Source of the DNA: Candidatus Levyibacteriota bacterium
Lineage (GTDB): Bacteria > Patescibacteriota > Microgenomatia > Levybacterales > UBA12049
Direction of reading: 5' to 3'
DNA length: 28,454 nucleotides
Assembly: GCA_016184205.1 (NCBI GenBank)
Contig: JACPDD010000022.1
Coordinates: 1 to 28,454, forward strand
The notes beneath the pieces are model-generated. The model did no database searches, had not been told where the DNA came from, and was given only the letters and a program-made list of their open reading frames with translations. Position numbers and translations under genes: made by a program. This document shows, one piece after another, positions 16,765 to 24,410 of this stretch; the stretch's first letter is position 1, and the number at the start of each line of letters is the position of its first letter.

Positions 16765-16965
16765 AGCGTATGGCGAGTAGCGTAGAGCGTATAGTTAAAA
16801 CAAGGAAGGATGCGAAGTCTGTTCATCTGCAAGTGAATTGAAAGCCGGTCTAATCTTTGTGAGCATGAACTAAAGGACAGGCTTTCACTTAGCGAGCGAG
16901 GAAAACTTTCGATTTTAAAATTTTAGCTTGGCGAGTGTCATCTTGCAGCATGCGGCAGACGAGCA
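16748..16965. repeat. Dispersed ~220-bp intergenic element, copy B
   Basis: 218 bp aligning with copy A at 7911-8132. Its left block has ACAATT, CAGCGTATGG, then AGCGTATAGTTAAAAC. Its hairpin arms TTGAAAGCC (16838-16846) and GGCTTTCAC (16880-16888) replace A's TAGAACGCC and GGCGGTCTA. The right block GCGAGTGTCATCTTGCAGCA (then TGCGGCAGACGAGCA) differs from A by a handful of changes. It fills nearly all the gap between the ytxG-like promoter and the RodZ-like gene, and nothing in it looks coding. Confidence 0.75.
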
Positions 16966-16981
16966 GCCATAATAGGCCGCT

Positions 16982-17611
16982 TTATTGAGATTTTACATTG
17001 CGCTCAATAACAGTTTCCCTACCAAATCTATTAAGAGACCTAATAGTTATTTTGTTATCTCCCGGAAATAGACTAATGTCTTTTTTAAAACTTCCATTAT
17101 TTCCTACGGTTACTGCCTCATCGTTTACGTAAACTGTTGAATCAGGAGTTGTCTTGCCAGTCACATTCACACTTGCTGTTGATACAATTGCATTATCTTT
17201 GGGACTTGATATATCAAGTGTTGGACCAAGAAATGCTGAGCGGTACTGAAAAAAAATATACAGAAACAGAGCAGAGAAAATTAAACTCCCAAAAAACACT
17301 GTTTGTTTAATTTTAAATTTCTTAAGTGGAAAATCGTCAGCGGCCAATCCTTGGGGCAAAACTTTGTAAACTTTGTTTTCATCAAATTCTCTTCTAAAAA
17401 GTGCTAATATTTCTACATCCTCAAGTCCCAGAAAGTCGGCATAATTTCTAACAAAACCTTGTGCGTATGCTGCTGAAGGAAGCTTGCTGTATTCACTTTT
17501 TTCAATCTGAGAAAGAAATGAAGAGCGGATCTTGGTAGCCCTCTCTGCTTCTTCTAAGGTTATTCCTCTTGCCAATCTTTCCTCCCTGAGTCTCTCTCCT
17601 GCTTTTAACAT
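16982..17611 (-). CDS. RodZ-like HTH membrane protein
   Basis: 209 residues. An N-terminal helix-turn-helix of the RodZ type (LREERLARGITLEEAERATKI...YAQGFVRNYADFLGL, residues 8-63) is followed by one membrane helix at 104-123 (TVFFGSLIFSALFLYIFFQY) and an outer beta-rich domain (LDISSPKDNAIVSTASVNVT...PGDNKITI). This is the RodZ layout: a cytoplasmic domain that in other bacteria contacts MreB and links the cytoskeleton to wall growth, with an extracytoplasmic part. No MreB gene is in the window. It follows ftsK by 11 bp with no promoter of its own, so the two are probably cotranscribed. A 7-bp hairpin follows the stop but lacks a T-run. Confidence 0.8.
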   Translation of the reverse strand: MLKAGERLREERLARGITLEEAERATKIRSSFLSQIEKSEYSKLPSAAYAQGFVRNYADFLGLEDVEILALFRREFDENKVYKVLPQGLAADDFPLKKFKIKQTVFFGSLIFSALFLYIFFQYRSAFLGPTLDISSPKDNAIVSTASVNVTGKTTPDSTVYVNDEAVTVGNNGSFKKDISLFPGDNKITIRSLNRFGRETVIERNVKSQ

Positions 17612-17622
17612 AGGCTAATAAA

Positions 17623-19710
17623 CTATTCTCCATGTAGGCTAATTATAAATTCCTCAGCGTTACGGGATAAAACATCTCTTGGCTTTGAACCTTCAGCATG
17701 GCCCACAAGTCCGACTGCCTCAAGCTGGTCTAAGATTCTGGCCGCTCTTGAATAACCTATTGATAGCTTTCTTTGAAGAAGAGATGCGGACGCTCTGTCA
17801 TAATGGCATACAACTCTTATTGCTTCATCAAAAAACGGGTCATTTGAACCTGATGTTGCCATTCCTCCCCTTATAAACAAAAGTCTTTGTGATGTAATTT
17901 CCTCTGTATATTCAACCTTAGGGCTTTTGGCCTTAAGGAAATCGACAAGTTTCTTAACTTCCTTCTCGGCCACGAATGCTCCCTGAATTCTAGTAGGCTT
18001 TGCCTGGTCCGGAGGAATAAAAAGCATGTCTCCACGTCCCAAAAGTTTTTCAGCTCCGGGACTATCCAGGATAACTCTTGAGTCAATCATTGAGGAAACA
18101 TTAAAAGCAATGCGGCAAGGAACATTCGCCTTAATAAGTCCTGTTATAACATCAACTGACGGCCTCTGTGTTGTAATAACAAGATGGATTCCGGTAGCAC
18201 GCGCCATTTGAGCAAGACGGGCAATTGCATCTTCAACTTCAACCGGAGCAAAAGCCATAAGATCTGCAAGTTCGTCTATAAAAATAACAATATACGGAAG
18301 CGCCTGAAAGCCGGCTAGCTCGTTGTATGAGTCTATATTTCTGACTCCTCGTTCTGCAAAAGTTTTATAACGCCGATCCATCTCATCCATTGCCCACTTA
18401 AGCGAGGCGAGGATTTTTTCAACCTCAACAATAACCGGAGTCATAAGATGAGGAATTCCGTTGTAACCCGTAAGTTCAACTCTCTTAGGGTCAATCATAA
18501 TAAGCTTTACCTCAGAAGGCGAAGCTCTGAAAAGAAGAGTTGAAATAAACGAGTTGATAAGAACAGATTTACCGGAGCCTGTAGTTCCTGCAACAAGAAC
18601 GTGTGGCATTTTAGCAATGTCTGTAACAACCGGACTTCCTGAAACATCAAGTCCTAAAGAAACAGTGAGTTTTGATTTACTTTTCCTCATAATATCTGAA
18701 GCAAGCATGGTTTTTAAAGGTACGATTTCAAGTGATCGGTTTGGAATTTCTATACCAACAAGATTTCTTCCTGGAATTGGAGCTTCAATTCTAATTTGCC
18801 CTGTTGGAGCTTCTGTAGCCAGTGCCAAATCATTTGCTAAGGAAGTTATTTTGGAAACTTTTGTTCCAAGTGCTATTTCAAGAGCATATTGTGTTACGGC
18901 AGGTCCTAAATTAACCTCGGCGACCCTTGCTCCAATTCCAAAACTTTCAAGCGTTTTCTCAATAACAGAAGCCATTTTTTTGATATCTCCTCTGTTTGCT
19001 TTTTGAGATTCTTCAGACAATAGATCAAGAGGAGGATACTCCCACATACCATCTGCAGCCAGTGTATTTGCAACTAACTTATCAGAAATTAGTGATGGCT
19101 GTTTCTTAACCATCGGTGCGGTTTGCATGCTGGTTGCAAAATCCTTATCTCCCTTTATTGTGAGAGGTTTATTAGCAAGAAACGGCTCCTTTTTTGTTTT
19201 GAAAAATGAAAGAATTTTTTTTGGAATTAATCTTTGGATTATATCCGAAACTGTCTGAATAAGAATAACTAATTCATCTATTGAGGTGTTGAAAAGAACT
19301 ATTATCCCGACAAATACTCCAACCAAATACACAAGGTACGCACCGACACTTGTAATTATGTCCGCAAGTACTTGAAAAAGATAATTACCTAATATTCCGT
19401 CCTTCAAAAGACCGTCTAGGGCAACAAAAACTATAAGAAATCCAAGCGCAACATGAGGACGGGATAAAAATAATTTAAGACGCAAAAATAAAAAACCAAA
19501 TAAAATTAACACTAAGGGAAAGAGGTAAGATACGCTGCCGAAGTAGCTGTTTAAAATGTCATTTACTAACACCAAAGACTCTACACTTCTTGAGAAAGAG
19601 AGGCCTAAAATTATTCCGGCAAGAATAAGCCCAAAGGAAAAAATTGAATAAACTGTTTCGTTTTTAAGCCTTAGCTTAAATTTTCTTCTCCTGTAATGCC
19701 TTCTTGCCAT
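17623..19710 (-). CDS. ftsK: DNA translocase FtsK/SpoIIIE
   Basis: Septum-bound ATPase that pumps chromosomal DNA during division. 695 residues: about four N-terminal membrane helices (from VYSIFSFGLILAGIILGLSF to roughly residue 155), a short linker, the alpha/beta motor domain with Walker A GTTGSGKS (374-... K381), DPKRVELTGYNGIPHL, Walker B-type YIVIFIDELADLM, and a C-terminal winged-helix gamma domain (ASASLLQRKLSIGYSRAARILDQL). The linker is short compared with E. coli FtsK and closer to SpoIIIE in length. Its -10 box ends 6 nt before the ATG, so the mRNA is probably leaderless. A RodZ-like gene follows after 11 bp. Confidence 0.97.
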   Translation of the reverse strand: MARRHYRRRKFKLRLKNETVYSIFSFGLILAGIILGLSFSRSVESLVLVNDILNSYFGSVSYLFPLVLILFGFLFLRLKLFLSRPHVALGFLIVFVALDGLLKDGILGNYLFQVLADIITSVGAYLVYLVGVFVGIIVLFNTSIDELVILIQTVSDIIQRLIPKKILSFFKTKKEPFLANKPLTIKGDKDFATSMQTAPMVKKQPSLISDKLVANTLAADGMWEYPPLDLLSEESQKANRGDIKKMASVIEKTLESFGIGARVAEVNLGPAVTQYALEIALGTKVSKITSLANDLALATEAPTGQIRIEAPIPGRNLVGIEIPNRSLEIVPLKTMLASDIMRKSKSKLTVSLGLDVSGSPVVTDIAKMPHVLVAGTTGSGKSVLINSFISTLLFRASPSEVKLIMIDPKRVELTGYNGIPHLMTPVIVEVEKILASLKWAMDEMDRRYKTFAERGVRNIDSYNELAGFQALPYIVIFIDELADLMAFAPVEVEDAIARLAQMARATGIHLVITTQRPSVDVITGLIKANVPCRIAFNVSSMIDSRVILDSPGAEKLLGRGDMLFIPPDQAKPTRIQGAFVAEKEVKKLVDFLKAKSPKVEYTEEITSQRLLFIRGGMATSGSNDPFFDEAIRVVCHYDRASASLLQRKLSIGYSRAARILDQLEAVGLVGHAEGSKPRDVLSRNAEEFIISLHGE

Positions 19711-19716
19711 ATAACT

Positions 19717-19746
19717 ATTATAAGGCTATAAACATAGAAACTACAA
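19717..19746 (-). promoter_or_regulatory. ftsK promoter, leaderless
   Basis: Minus strand: TTGTAG (19741-19746), an 18-bp spacer and a perfect TATAAT (19717-19722), followed by 6 nt and then the ATG at 19710. The predicted transcription start is the start codon itself; no Shine-Dalgarno can exist on such an RNA. Confidence 0.7.
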
Positions 19747-19764
19747 GCCTTGGAAGCTTTAGTG

Positions 19765-21417
19765 CTAAACCTCAATTACAACCGGGAGAATTAGGGGGCG
19801 ACGGCGGGTTGCCCTAAATATTGCAGTATCACAAATCTCACTTATTACTGTTCTTATGTGAGTCACATTTGTAATGCGTCCACGATTTTTGGAAAGTGCT
19901 TTTTTAAGTTCCTTAGAAACTCTTTCATTTATCAAAGGGGAATCTTTGGTAGGGAGTCCGCGTATTATAATTGTGGGTTTATTTACTATCTGTCCCGTCT
20001 CAACATCAATCTCGCTCATTACAACAACAATTCCCTCTTGGGAAATTTTTTGTCTATCACGAATAACAAATTGTTCAATCTCTCCGCCTGAAATTTCATC
20101 AACATAAACATTTTTCACCGGAATTTTTCTTCCCAGCTTTGCTCCATTTTGGGAAAAGATAATTTCTTGCCCATCTTCTATCAAGAAAACGTTGTGTTTC
20201 CTAAATCCATTACTTTCTAATAGGTTTGCGTAAGCTGCCATATGTCTAAAGTTCCCACCGATAGGCACCATATGCTTGGGCCTTACCATAGATATAAGCT
20301 CCAACATTTCCTCTTGGGAAGCATGACCTGAAACATGAATGTTTTCCTTAAAAGCGGAATATAAAACTCGACATCCTTTCTTAGCAATTGTGTCTATAAG
20401 TTCATACACCAAGAGTTCGTTTCCTGGAATTGGATCGGATGAAAAAATTACCGTGTCTGTATTTTTTAACTTAATTTCTCTATGTTCCCCATTAGCAACT
20501 CTTGCCATGCCTGAATTTTCCTGACCTTGGCTTCCGGCTATAACAAGCGTTATTCTGTTATCAGAATATTTCTTAAGATCATTTATCTCAATCTCTACTC
20601 CTTGTTTAATTTGCAGGTATCCCAATCTTGCTGCTACCTCTTTTGTTTTTATTAGAGAGCGCCCAACAAAACAAATTTTTCTGCCATGGCTCTGCGATAC
20701 TGCAACAATCTGATTGAGCCTTGCGATGTTGGAGGAATAAGTAGTTACTATAAATTTCCCTTTGCATCTTTGCATTTCTTCTTCCAATGTTGGGAGTAGC
20801 GTTGACTCTGACTTTGTGCGACCTTTTCTTTCGGCCCCCAAACAATCAGACATAAGAGACAAGACTCCCGAATAACTGTAACTTTTTATTTTTTCATAGT
20901 CGCTTATTTTTCCATCGTTTGGAGTGTTATCAAATTTATAATCACTCCCATGATAAAAATTACCCGCGGGTGTTTTTATGAAAATATGAGAAGTGTCAGG
21001 AACCGAGTGTGTTACTCTTATAAAAGAGCATGTAAAAGGCCCCATGGAAACAGTATTGTTCTCAAAAGGGACTGTATTTACTTTGGTTACTACTCCAAAT
21101 TCTGCTAGCTTTTCATTAGCAAAAGCTGCAGTTAAGGGTGACGCATAAACAGGAATCTTGGGAAGCTGTGGTAGAATAAATGGTAAAGCTCCTATGTGGT
21201 CTTCATGCCCATGGGTTAGAACCATTCCAACGATTCTCTTTTTTGTGCTGGTTAAATAAGAGACGTCCGGAAGAAGCAAGTCAACTCCAAGCATAGCCTC
21301 GTCCGCAAAACCCAGTCCACAATCAACAATAAGTATTTGACTGCGGTACTCGTAAAGATACATGTTACGGGTTACATCTCCAATCCCGCCAATTGGTATA
21401 AATGAGACTTGATCCAT
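19765..21417 (-). CDS. rnj: RNase J-like ribonuclease with an altered metal site
   Basis: Metallo-beta-lactamase/beta-CASP ribonuclease family; RNase J does 5'-to-3' exonuclease and endonuclease cleavage in RNA decay and processing. 550 residues, normal length. Metal motif THGHEDH (H69, H71, D73, H74), then VTHSVPD and HGSDYKFD, which supply the next two ligands. The beta-CASP part has TTYSSNIARL, and IHVSGHASQEE carries H365. At the position of B. subtilis His390 (PIHGEYR), itself a metal ligand, this protein has Gly387 (VPIGGNFRH). Activity may be altered, or the neighbouring His392 may substitute. Lies downstream of pnp but has its own candidate promoter and a ~120-nt leader with twin hairpins. 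Confidence 0.9.
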   Translation of the reverse strand: MDQVSFIPIGGIGDVTRNMYLYEYRSQILIVDCGLGFADEAMLGVDLLLPDVSYLTSTKKRIVGMVLTHGHEDHIGALPFILPQLPKIPVYASPLTAAFANEKLAEFGVVTKVNTVPFENNTVSMGPFTCSFIRVTHSVPDTSHIFIKTPAGNFYHGSDYKFDNTPNDGKISDYEKIKSYSYSGVLSLMSDCLGAERKGRTKSESTLLPTLEEEMQRCKGKFIVTTYSSNIARLNQIVAVSQSHGRKICFVGRSLIKTKEVAARLGYLQIKQGVEIEINDLKKYSDNRITLVIAGSQGQENSGMARVANGEHREIKLKNTDTVIFSSDPIPGNELLVYELIDTIAKKGCRVLYSAFKENIHVSGHASQEEMLELISMVRPKHMVPIGGNFRHMAAYANLLESNGFRKHNVFLIEDGQEIIFSQNGAKLGRKIPVKNVYVDEISGGEIEQFVIRDRQKISQEGIVVVMSEIDVETGQIVNKPTIIIRGLPTKDSPLINERVSKELKKALSKNRGRITNVTHIRTVISEICDTAIFRATRRRPLILPVVIEV

Positions 21418-21465
21418 ATTATTTAATTTTCATTGAATTTTTAATGTTTTAATTTGAAATAATTT

Positions 21466-21495
21466 TCGTCCCAAGGACGATCAGCCTTTGGCTGA
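21466..21495. repeat. Two adjacent perfect hairpins in the RNase J leader
   Basis: TCGTCC-CAA-GGACGA (21466-21480) abuts TCAGCC-TTT-GGCTGA (21481-21495). Both are 6-bp perfect stems with 3-nt loops and no spacer. They lie between pnp and rnj, within the predicted rnj leader. There is no T-run, so they are not clear terminators; an RNA stability or autoregulatory element is possible. Confidence 0.55.
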
Positions 21496-21546
21496 GGATT
21501 TAGTTAGAAATTAGGAATTAGAAATTTTCCAAAAAAGCATACTGCT

Positions 21547-21555
21547 AGTATAGCA
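21547..21555 (-). promoter_or_regulatory. Candidate extended -10 promoter of rnj
   Basis: TGCTATACT on the minus strand, 13 bp after the pnp stop. The -35 (GATATT) is poor. It would give a leader of about 120 nt before the RNase J ATG. The matching element before nusA, TGGTATACT, supports this as a promoter type used here. Confidence 0.45.
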
Positions 21556-21567
21556 TTAATAAGGAGT

Positions 21568-23937
21568 TTAATATCGGGGCCTACGGTCTCTGTTGCCAAA
21601 TCCTGATCTACGAGGTGGACCTCCCGGTCTTGAGAATCTTTCCCTTCTGAATTGCTGCACAAGAGGATGAACCGGAGCGCCACTTGCTTGACTACGAGGC
21701 GACTCCCTGTGGGCTTCTTCTCTACGCTGATATGACCCATGCTGTCTCTCATCTCTTCCCTGCCTGCTCGCCTCGCGTCGAAGCGGACCCGAAGGCATGG
21801 CTTCTTTCATCTGCTCCTCCATAAGCATTGAAAGATTTATTCTTCCTTGCTCATCAATTTCTGAAACTCTCACCTTAACTTTGTCTCCGATTGATACAAC
21901 ATCTCGCGGGTCCTTTACAAATCCCGTAGACATCTGGGAAACATGCACCATTCCTTCTTTTCCAGGCAAAAATTCTACAAATGCTCCAAAAGGAAGTATT
22001 CTTTTTACCTCTCCTTCAAATGTTTCTCCTATAACTATTTCTCTCATCATACTTTTAATCCAATCTGCTGCCTTTTGAACTGATATTTCTTCAACTCCGG
22101 ACACAGTAACTGTTCCGTCATCCTCAACATCAACTTGCGCTCCGGTCGTTGCAATTATATGCTTGATCATTTTTCCGCCTGGGCCTATAAGTTCTCCAAT
22201 CTTATCAACCGGAATCTGGATTGTCTCAATCTTTGGTGCATACACAGATATATTTTCTCTAGATTTCGGGATAACTTTTAACATCTCAGAAAGAATCTTC
22301 AGCCGGGCCTGCTTTGCCCTTTCAAGAATTTCTTTGATTTGCAAAACTGTAAGTCCCGGGATTTTTACATCAAGCTGAATTGCAGTAACCCCCGACTCTG
22401 TTCCTGCAACCTTAAAATCCATATCTCCGGAGAAATCCTCAAGACCAATAATATCTGTCAAAAGCTCGTACTTACCTTCATCTGAAATCATTCCAATTGA
22501 AATTCCGGCTACAGGTTTTTTAATAGGGACCCCTGCATCCATTAGCGCAAGGGTAGATCCGCAAGTTGATGCCATAGAACTTGAACCATTCTGTGACAAA
22601 ATTTCAGAAACTACACGGATTGTGTAGGGAAATTCTTCTTGGCTTGGAATAACAGGGATTATTGCCTTTTCAGCAAGCGCTCCGTGTCCTATCTCACGTC
22701 TTGCTGGCGTACCGACTCTTCCTGTCTGACCAAAGGAGTAAGGAAGCCCTGAATAATGATGAATGTATCTTTTGCTTTCCTCTCCTTCTGCAGATTCTAT
22801 TAACTGCTCCAAACGAGGCGAGCCTAAGGTTACAACCGATAGTGCCTGGGTAATTCCTCTTTGAAACAGAGCAGAACCATGAGTTCTTGGTAAAATTCCT
22901 ACCTGGGCAGAAATAGGACGAATTTCATCCATTTTTCTAGAATCTGCGCGCTTGCCATTTCTTAAAACATTTGCACGAATTACACTAAACATGACTTTCT
23001 CAACAGCTTGGGCTATTGTTTTTTTATCTATTTCTCCTTTTGGATCTTTTAACTTTGTGTCTTCATAAATTTTATCCACTAAAATATGTGTTTCATTTGC
23101 GCCTCCCTCTTTACCAACCCTAAGATCTATTAAATTCTGGACTTCTTCTTTATAAGATTTTTCAACCAGGACAGCTGTTTCATGCAATTTAGCTTCATCT
23201 GCAATCTCCAGTTTTGGCTGTCCAACTTTTTTTACTAATTTTTCAATTGCTACAATTATTTTCTGAGTCTCAACGTGCGATTTTTCAATTCCATCAATCA
23301 AAATTTCTTCTGATATTTGATTTGCTCCAGCCTCAATCATGACAGTTTTGTCTTTTGATTGAGATACCACAAGGTCAAGCTCCGAAAACTCCTGCTCTGC
23401 TCCAGGATTAATAATGCATGCAGCGCCTCCATTGCCCCCTTCCTTAACACAACCAACCCTAACTGCGGCAACTGGGCCGTTCCATGGGATTCTTGAAATT
23501 GCAATTGCCGCAGATACTGCATTTAGAGCTAAAATGTCAGGATCATTTTCTCCATCTACGGAAAGTACGGTAACAATTACTTGTACTTCATTTTTAAATT
23601 CTTTTGGAAACAGTGGACGGATTGATCTATCAATAAGCCGCCCTGCAAGAATTGCTTCGTCAGATGGTCTTCCCTCACGTTTTACCCAGCGAGAACCTTT
23701 GATTTTTCCTCCAGCATAGAGTCGCTCTACATAATCTACGGAGAGAGGGAAATAATCTAAGTCGCTTTTTCCACCTTCAACTACCGTTGCCAAAACAACA
23801 GTGTCTCCAAGACGCGCCAGAACCGATGCTGTTGCTTGAACAGCTAATGTTCCTGTCTTTAGAGTTAGGGTTTTTCCTGCGATTTCGAGGGCTTCCTGGC
23901 TGCCGGCAGGCATGGCTTCTAGCTTATTTTTTTCCAT
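21568..23937 (-). CDS. pnp: Polyribonucleotide nucleotidyltransferase (PNPase)
   Basis: Phosphorolytic 3'-to-5' RNA exonuclease; a trimer in other bacteria. 789 residues: first RNase PH domain (e.g. GRPSDEAILAGRLIDRSIRPLFP), helical linker, second RNase PH domain with QTGRVGTPARREIGHG and the catalytic aspartates in GDMDFKVAGTESG, a KH domain with GPGGKMIKHI, and an S1 domain (EGEVKRILPFGAFVEFLPGKEGMVHVSQ). The last ~85 residues are an Arg/Gly/Gln/Pro-rich disordered tail (ending RRSGFGNRDRRPRY), part of it encoded by a GC-rich repeat shared with the DHH gene. It overlaps the rpsO stop by one base with AAGGAT 7 nt before the ATG: the widespread rpsO-pnp pair. Confidence 0.98.
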   Translation of the reverse strand: MEKNKLEAMPAGSQEALEIAGKTLTLKTGTLAVQATASVLARLGDTVVLATVVEGGKSDLDYFPLSVDYVERLYAGGKIKGSRWVKREGRPSDEAILAGRLIDRSIRPLFPKEFKNEVQVIVTVLSVDGENDPDILALNAVSAAIAISRIPWNGPVAAVRVGCVKEGGNGGAACIINPGAEQEFSELDLVVSQSKDKTVMIEAGANQISEEILIDGIEKSHVETQKIIVAIEKLVKKVGQPKLEIADEAKLHETAVLVEKSYKEEVQNLIDLRVGKEGGANETHILVDKIYEDTKLKDPKGEIDKKTIAQAVEKVMFSVIRANVLRNGKRADSRKMDEIRPISAQVGILPRTHGSALFQRGITQALSVVTLGSPRLEQLIESAEGEESKRYIHHYSGLPYSFGQTGRVGTPARREIGHGALAEKAIIPVIPSQEEFPYTIRVVSEILSQNGSSSMASTCGSTLALMDAGVPIKKPVAGISIGMISDEGKYELLTDIIGLEDFSGDMDFKVAGTESGVTAIQLDVKIPGLTVLQIKEILERAKQARLKILSEMLKVIPKSRENISVYAPKIETIQIPVDKIGELIGPGGKMIKHIIATTGAQVDVEDDGTVTVSGVEEISVQKAADWIKSMMREIVIGETFEGEVKRILPFGAFVEFLPGKEGMVHVSQMSTGFVKDPRDVVSIGDKVKVRVSEIDEQGRINLSMLMEEQMKEAMPSGPLRREASRQGRDERQHGSYQRREEAHRESPRSQASGAPVHPLVQQFRRERFSRPGGPPRRSGFGNRDRRPRY
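21752..21787 (-). repeat. Short GC-rich repeat in the pnp tail (copy 1)
   Basis: About 29 of 36 bases match 24597-24631 in the DHH gene, including the exact 13-mer GCGAGGCGAGCAG (minus strand). Here it is read as ...CGC GAG GCG AGC AGG (R-E-A-S-R), a different frame from the other copy, so similarity is at DNA and not protein level. Confidence 0.5.
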
Positions 23938-24209
23938 TAATTATCCTTAATTCCAATTTTCTTAACAATTGTAGTATGGCGGGTTTTATCCACCTTTTTT
24001 AGAAAGTTTACAAGTCTCCTTCTCTTTGCAATCATGGACAAAAGTCCTCGTCTTGAGTGAACATCATGTATGTGCTCTTTTAGATGCTGCGCAAGTCTGC
24101 CAATTCTTGTAGTTAAAAGCGCAATTTGCACCTCAGGACTTCCCGTATCTCCAGTTGCGGTCTGAAATTGTTTTATAACTTCCTGTTTCTGTGTTGGTGA
24201 AAGCGGCAT
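23937..24209 (-). CDS. rpsO: Ribosomal protein S15
   Basis: Small-subunit protein that binds 16S rRNA early in 30S assembly. 90 residues, normal length, with the recognisable LSPTQKQEVIKQFQTATGDTG start, the QIALLTTRIGRLAQHLKEHIHDVHSRRGL core and KRRRLVNFLKKVD. First gene of rpsO-pnp. Its promoter gives a ~49-nt leader that is almost pure A/T with a 13-bp direct repeat. In E. coli S15 represses its own translation through the leader; whether this leader does so cannot be told. No Shine-Dalgarno is evident before the ATG. Confidence 0.97.
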   Translation of the reverse strand: MPLSPTQKQEVIKQFQTATGDTGSPEVQIALLTTRIGRLAQHLKEHIHDVHSRRGLLSMIAKRRRLVNFLKKVDKTRHTTIVKKIGIKDN

Positions 24210-24215
24210 AAATTT

Positions 24216-24249
24216 ATCTAATATCTAAAAACTAAAATCTAATATCTAA
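24216..24249. repeat. 13-bp direct repeat in the rpsO leader
   Basis: ATCTAATATCTAA occurs exactly at 24216-24228 and 24237-24249, with a 21-bp period. The site lies between the rpsO promoter and the ATG and would be transcribed. This AT-rich repeat style also appears at 21500-21535. Confidence 0.6.
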
Positions 24250-24264
24250 TTTAACTAAGAATGT

Positions 24265-24293
24265 ATTATATCAAAGACTGGAGCTTGAAGCAA
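24265..24293 (-). promoter_or_regulatory. rpsO promoter
   Basis: Minus strand: TTGCTT (24288-24293), a 17-bp spacer, and a perfect TATAAT (24265-24270). Predicted start near 24258, giving a leader of about 49 nt. A remnant of the AGCGT-type element lies immediately upstream of the -35. Confidence 0.65.
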
Positions 24294-24335
24294 GAAAGTG
24301 GCAATTAGTAACTAGCGTTTAGCTTATCTCAAATT
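24288..24335. repeat. Remnant of the dispersed element's left end (copy C)
   Basis: AAGCAAG, then GCAATTAGTAACTAGCGTTT and AGCTTAT, match the order of copy A's left end (TCAAG, ACAATTAG, TTAGCGTTTAGC). Only the left ~40 bp is recognisable; hairpin and right block are missing. As with A and B, its left edge lies on a leftward promoter's -35. Confidence 0.45.
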
Positions 24336-24364
24336 TTAAAAATTGAAGAATTTAGATTTGATTG

Positions 24365-24392
24365 AAAATTGGAAATTTAAAATTGGAAATTT
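24365..24392. repeat. Tandem duplication of a 14-mer
   Basis: AAAATTGGAAATTT occurs twice in direct succession (24365-24378, 24379-24392) with no mismatch, in the AT-rich gap between rpsO and the DHH gene. Confidence 0.7.
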
Positions 24393-24410
24393 GTCTAGCA
24401 ACGCTAGACA
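24392..24410 (-). terminator. Hairpin over the stop of the DHH gene (possible weak terminator)
   Basis: Perfect 8-bp stem TGTCTAGC/GCTAGACA with a 3-nt loop, followed on the minus strand by AAATTTCCAATTTT. The TAG stop codon of the DHH gene lies in one arm. The T-tract is interrupted, so termination is plausible but not certain. It would end the nusA-infB-DHH unit. Confidence 0.45.
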
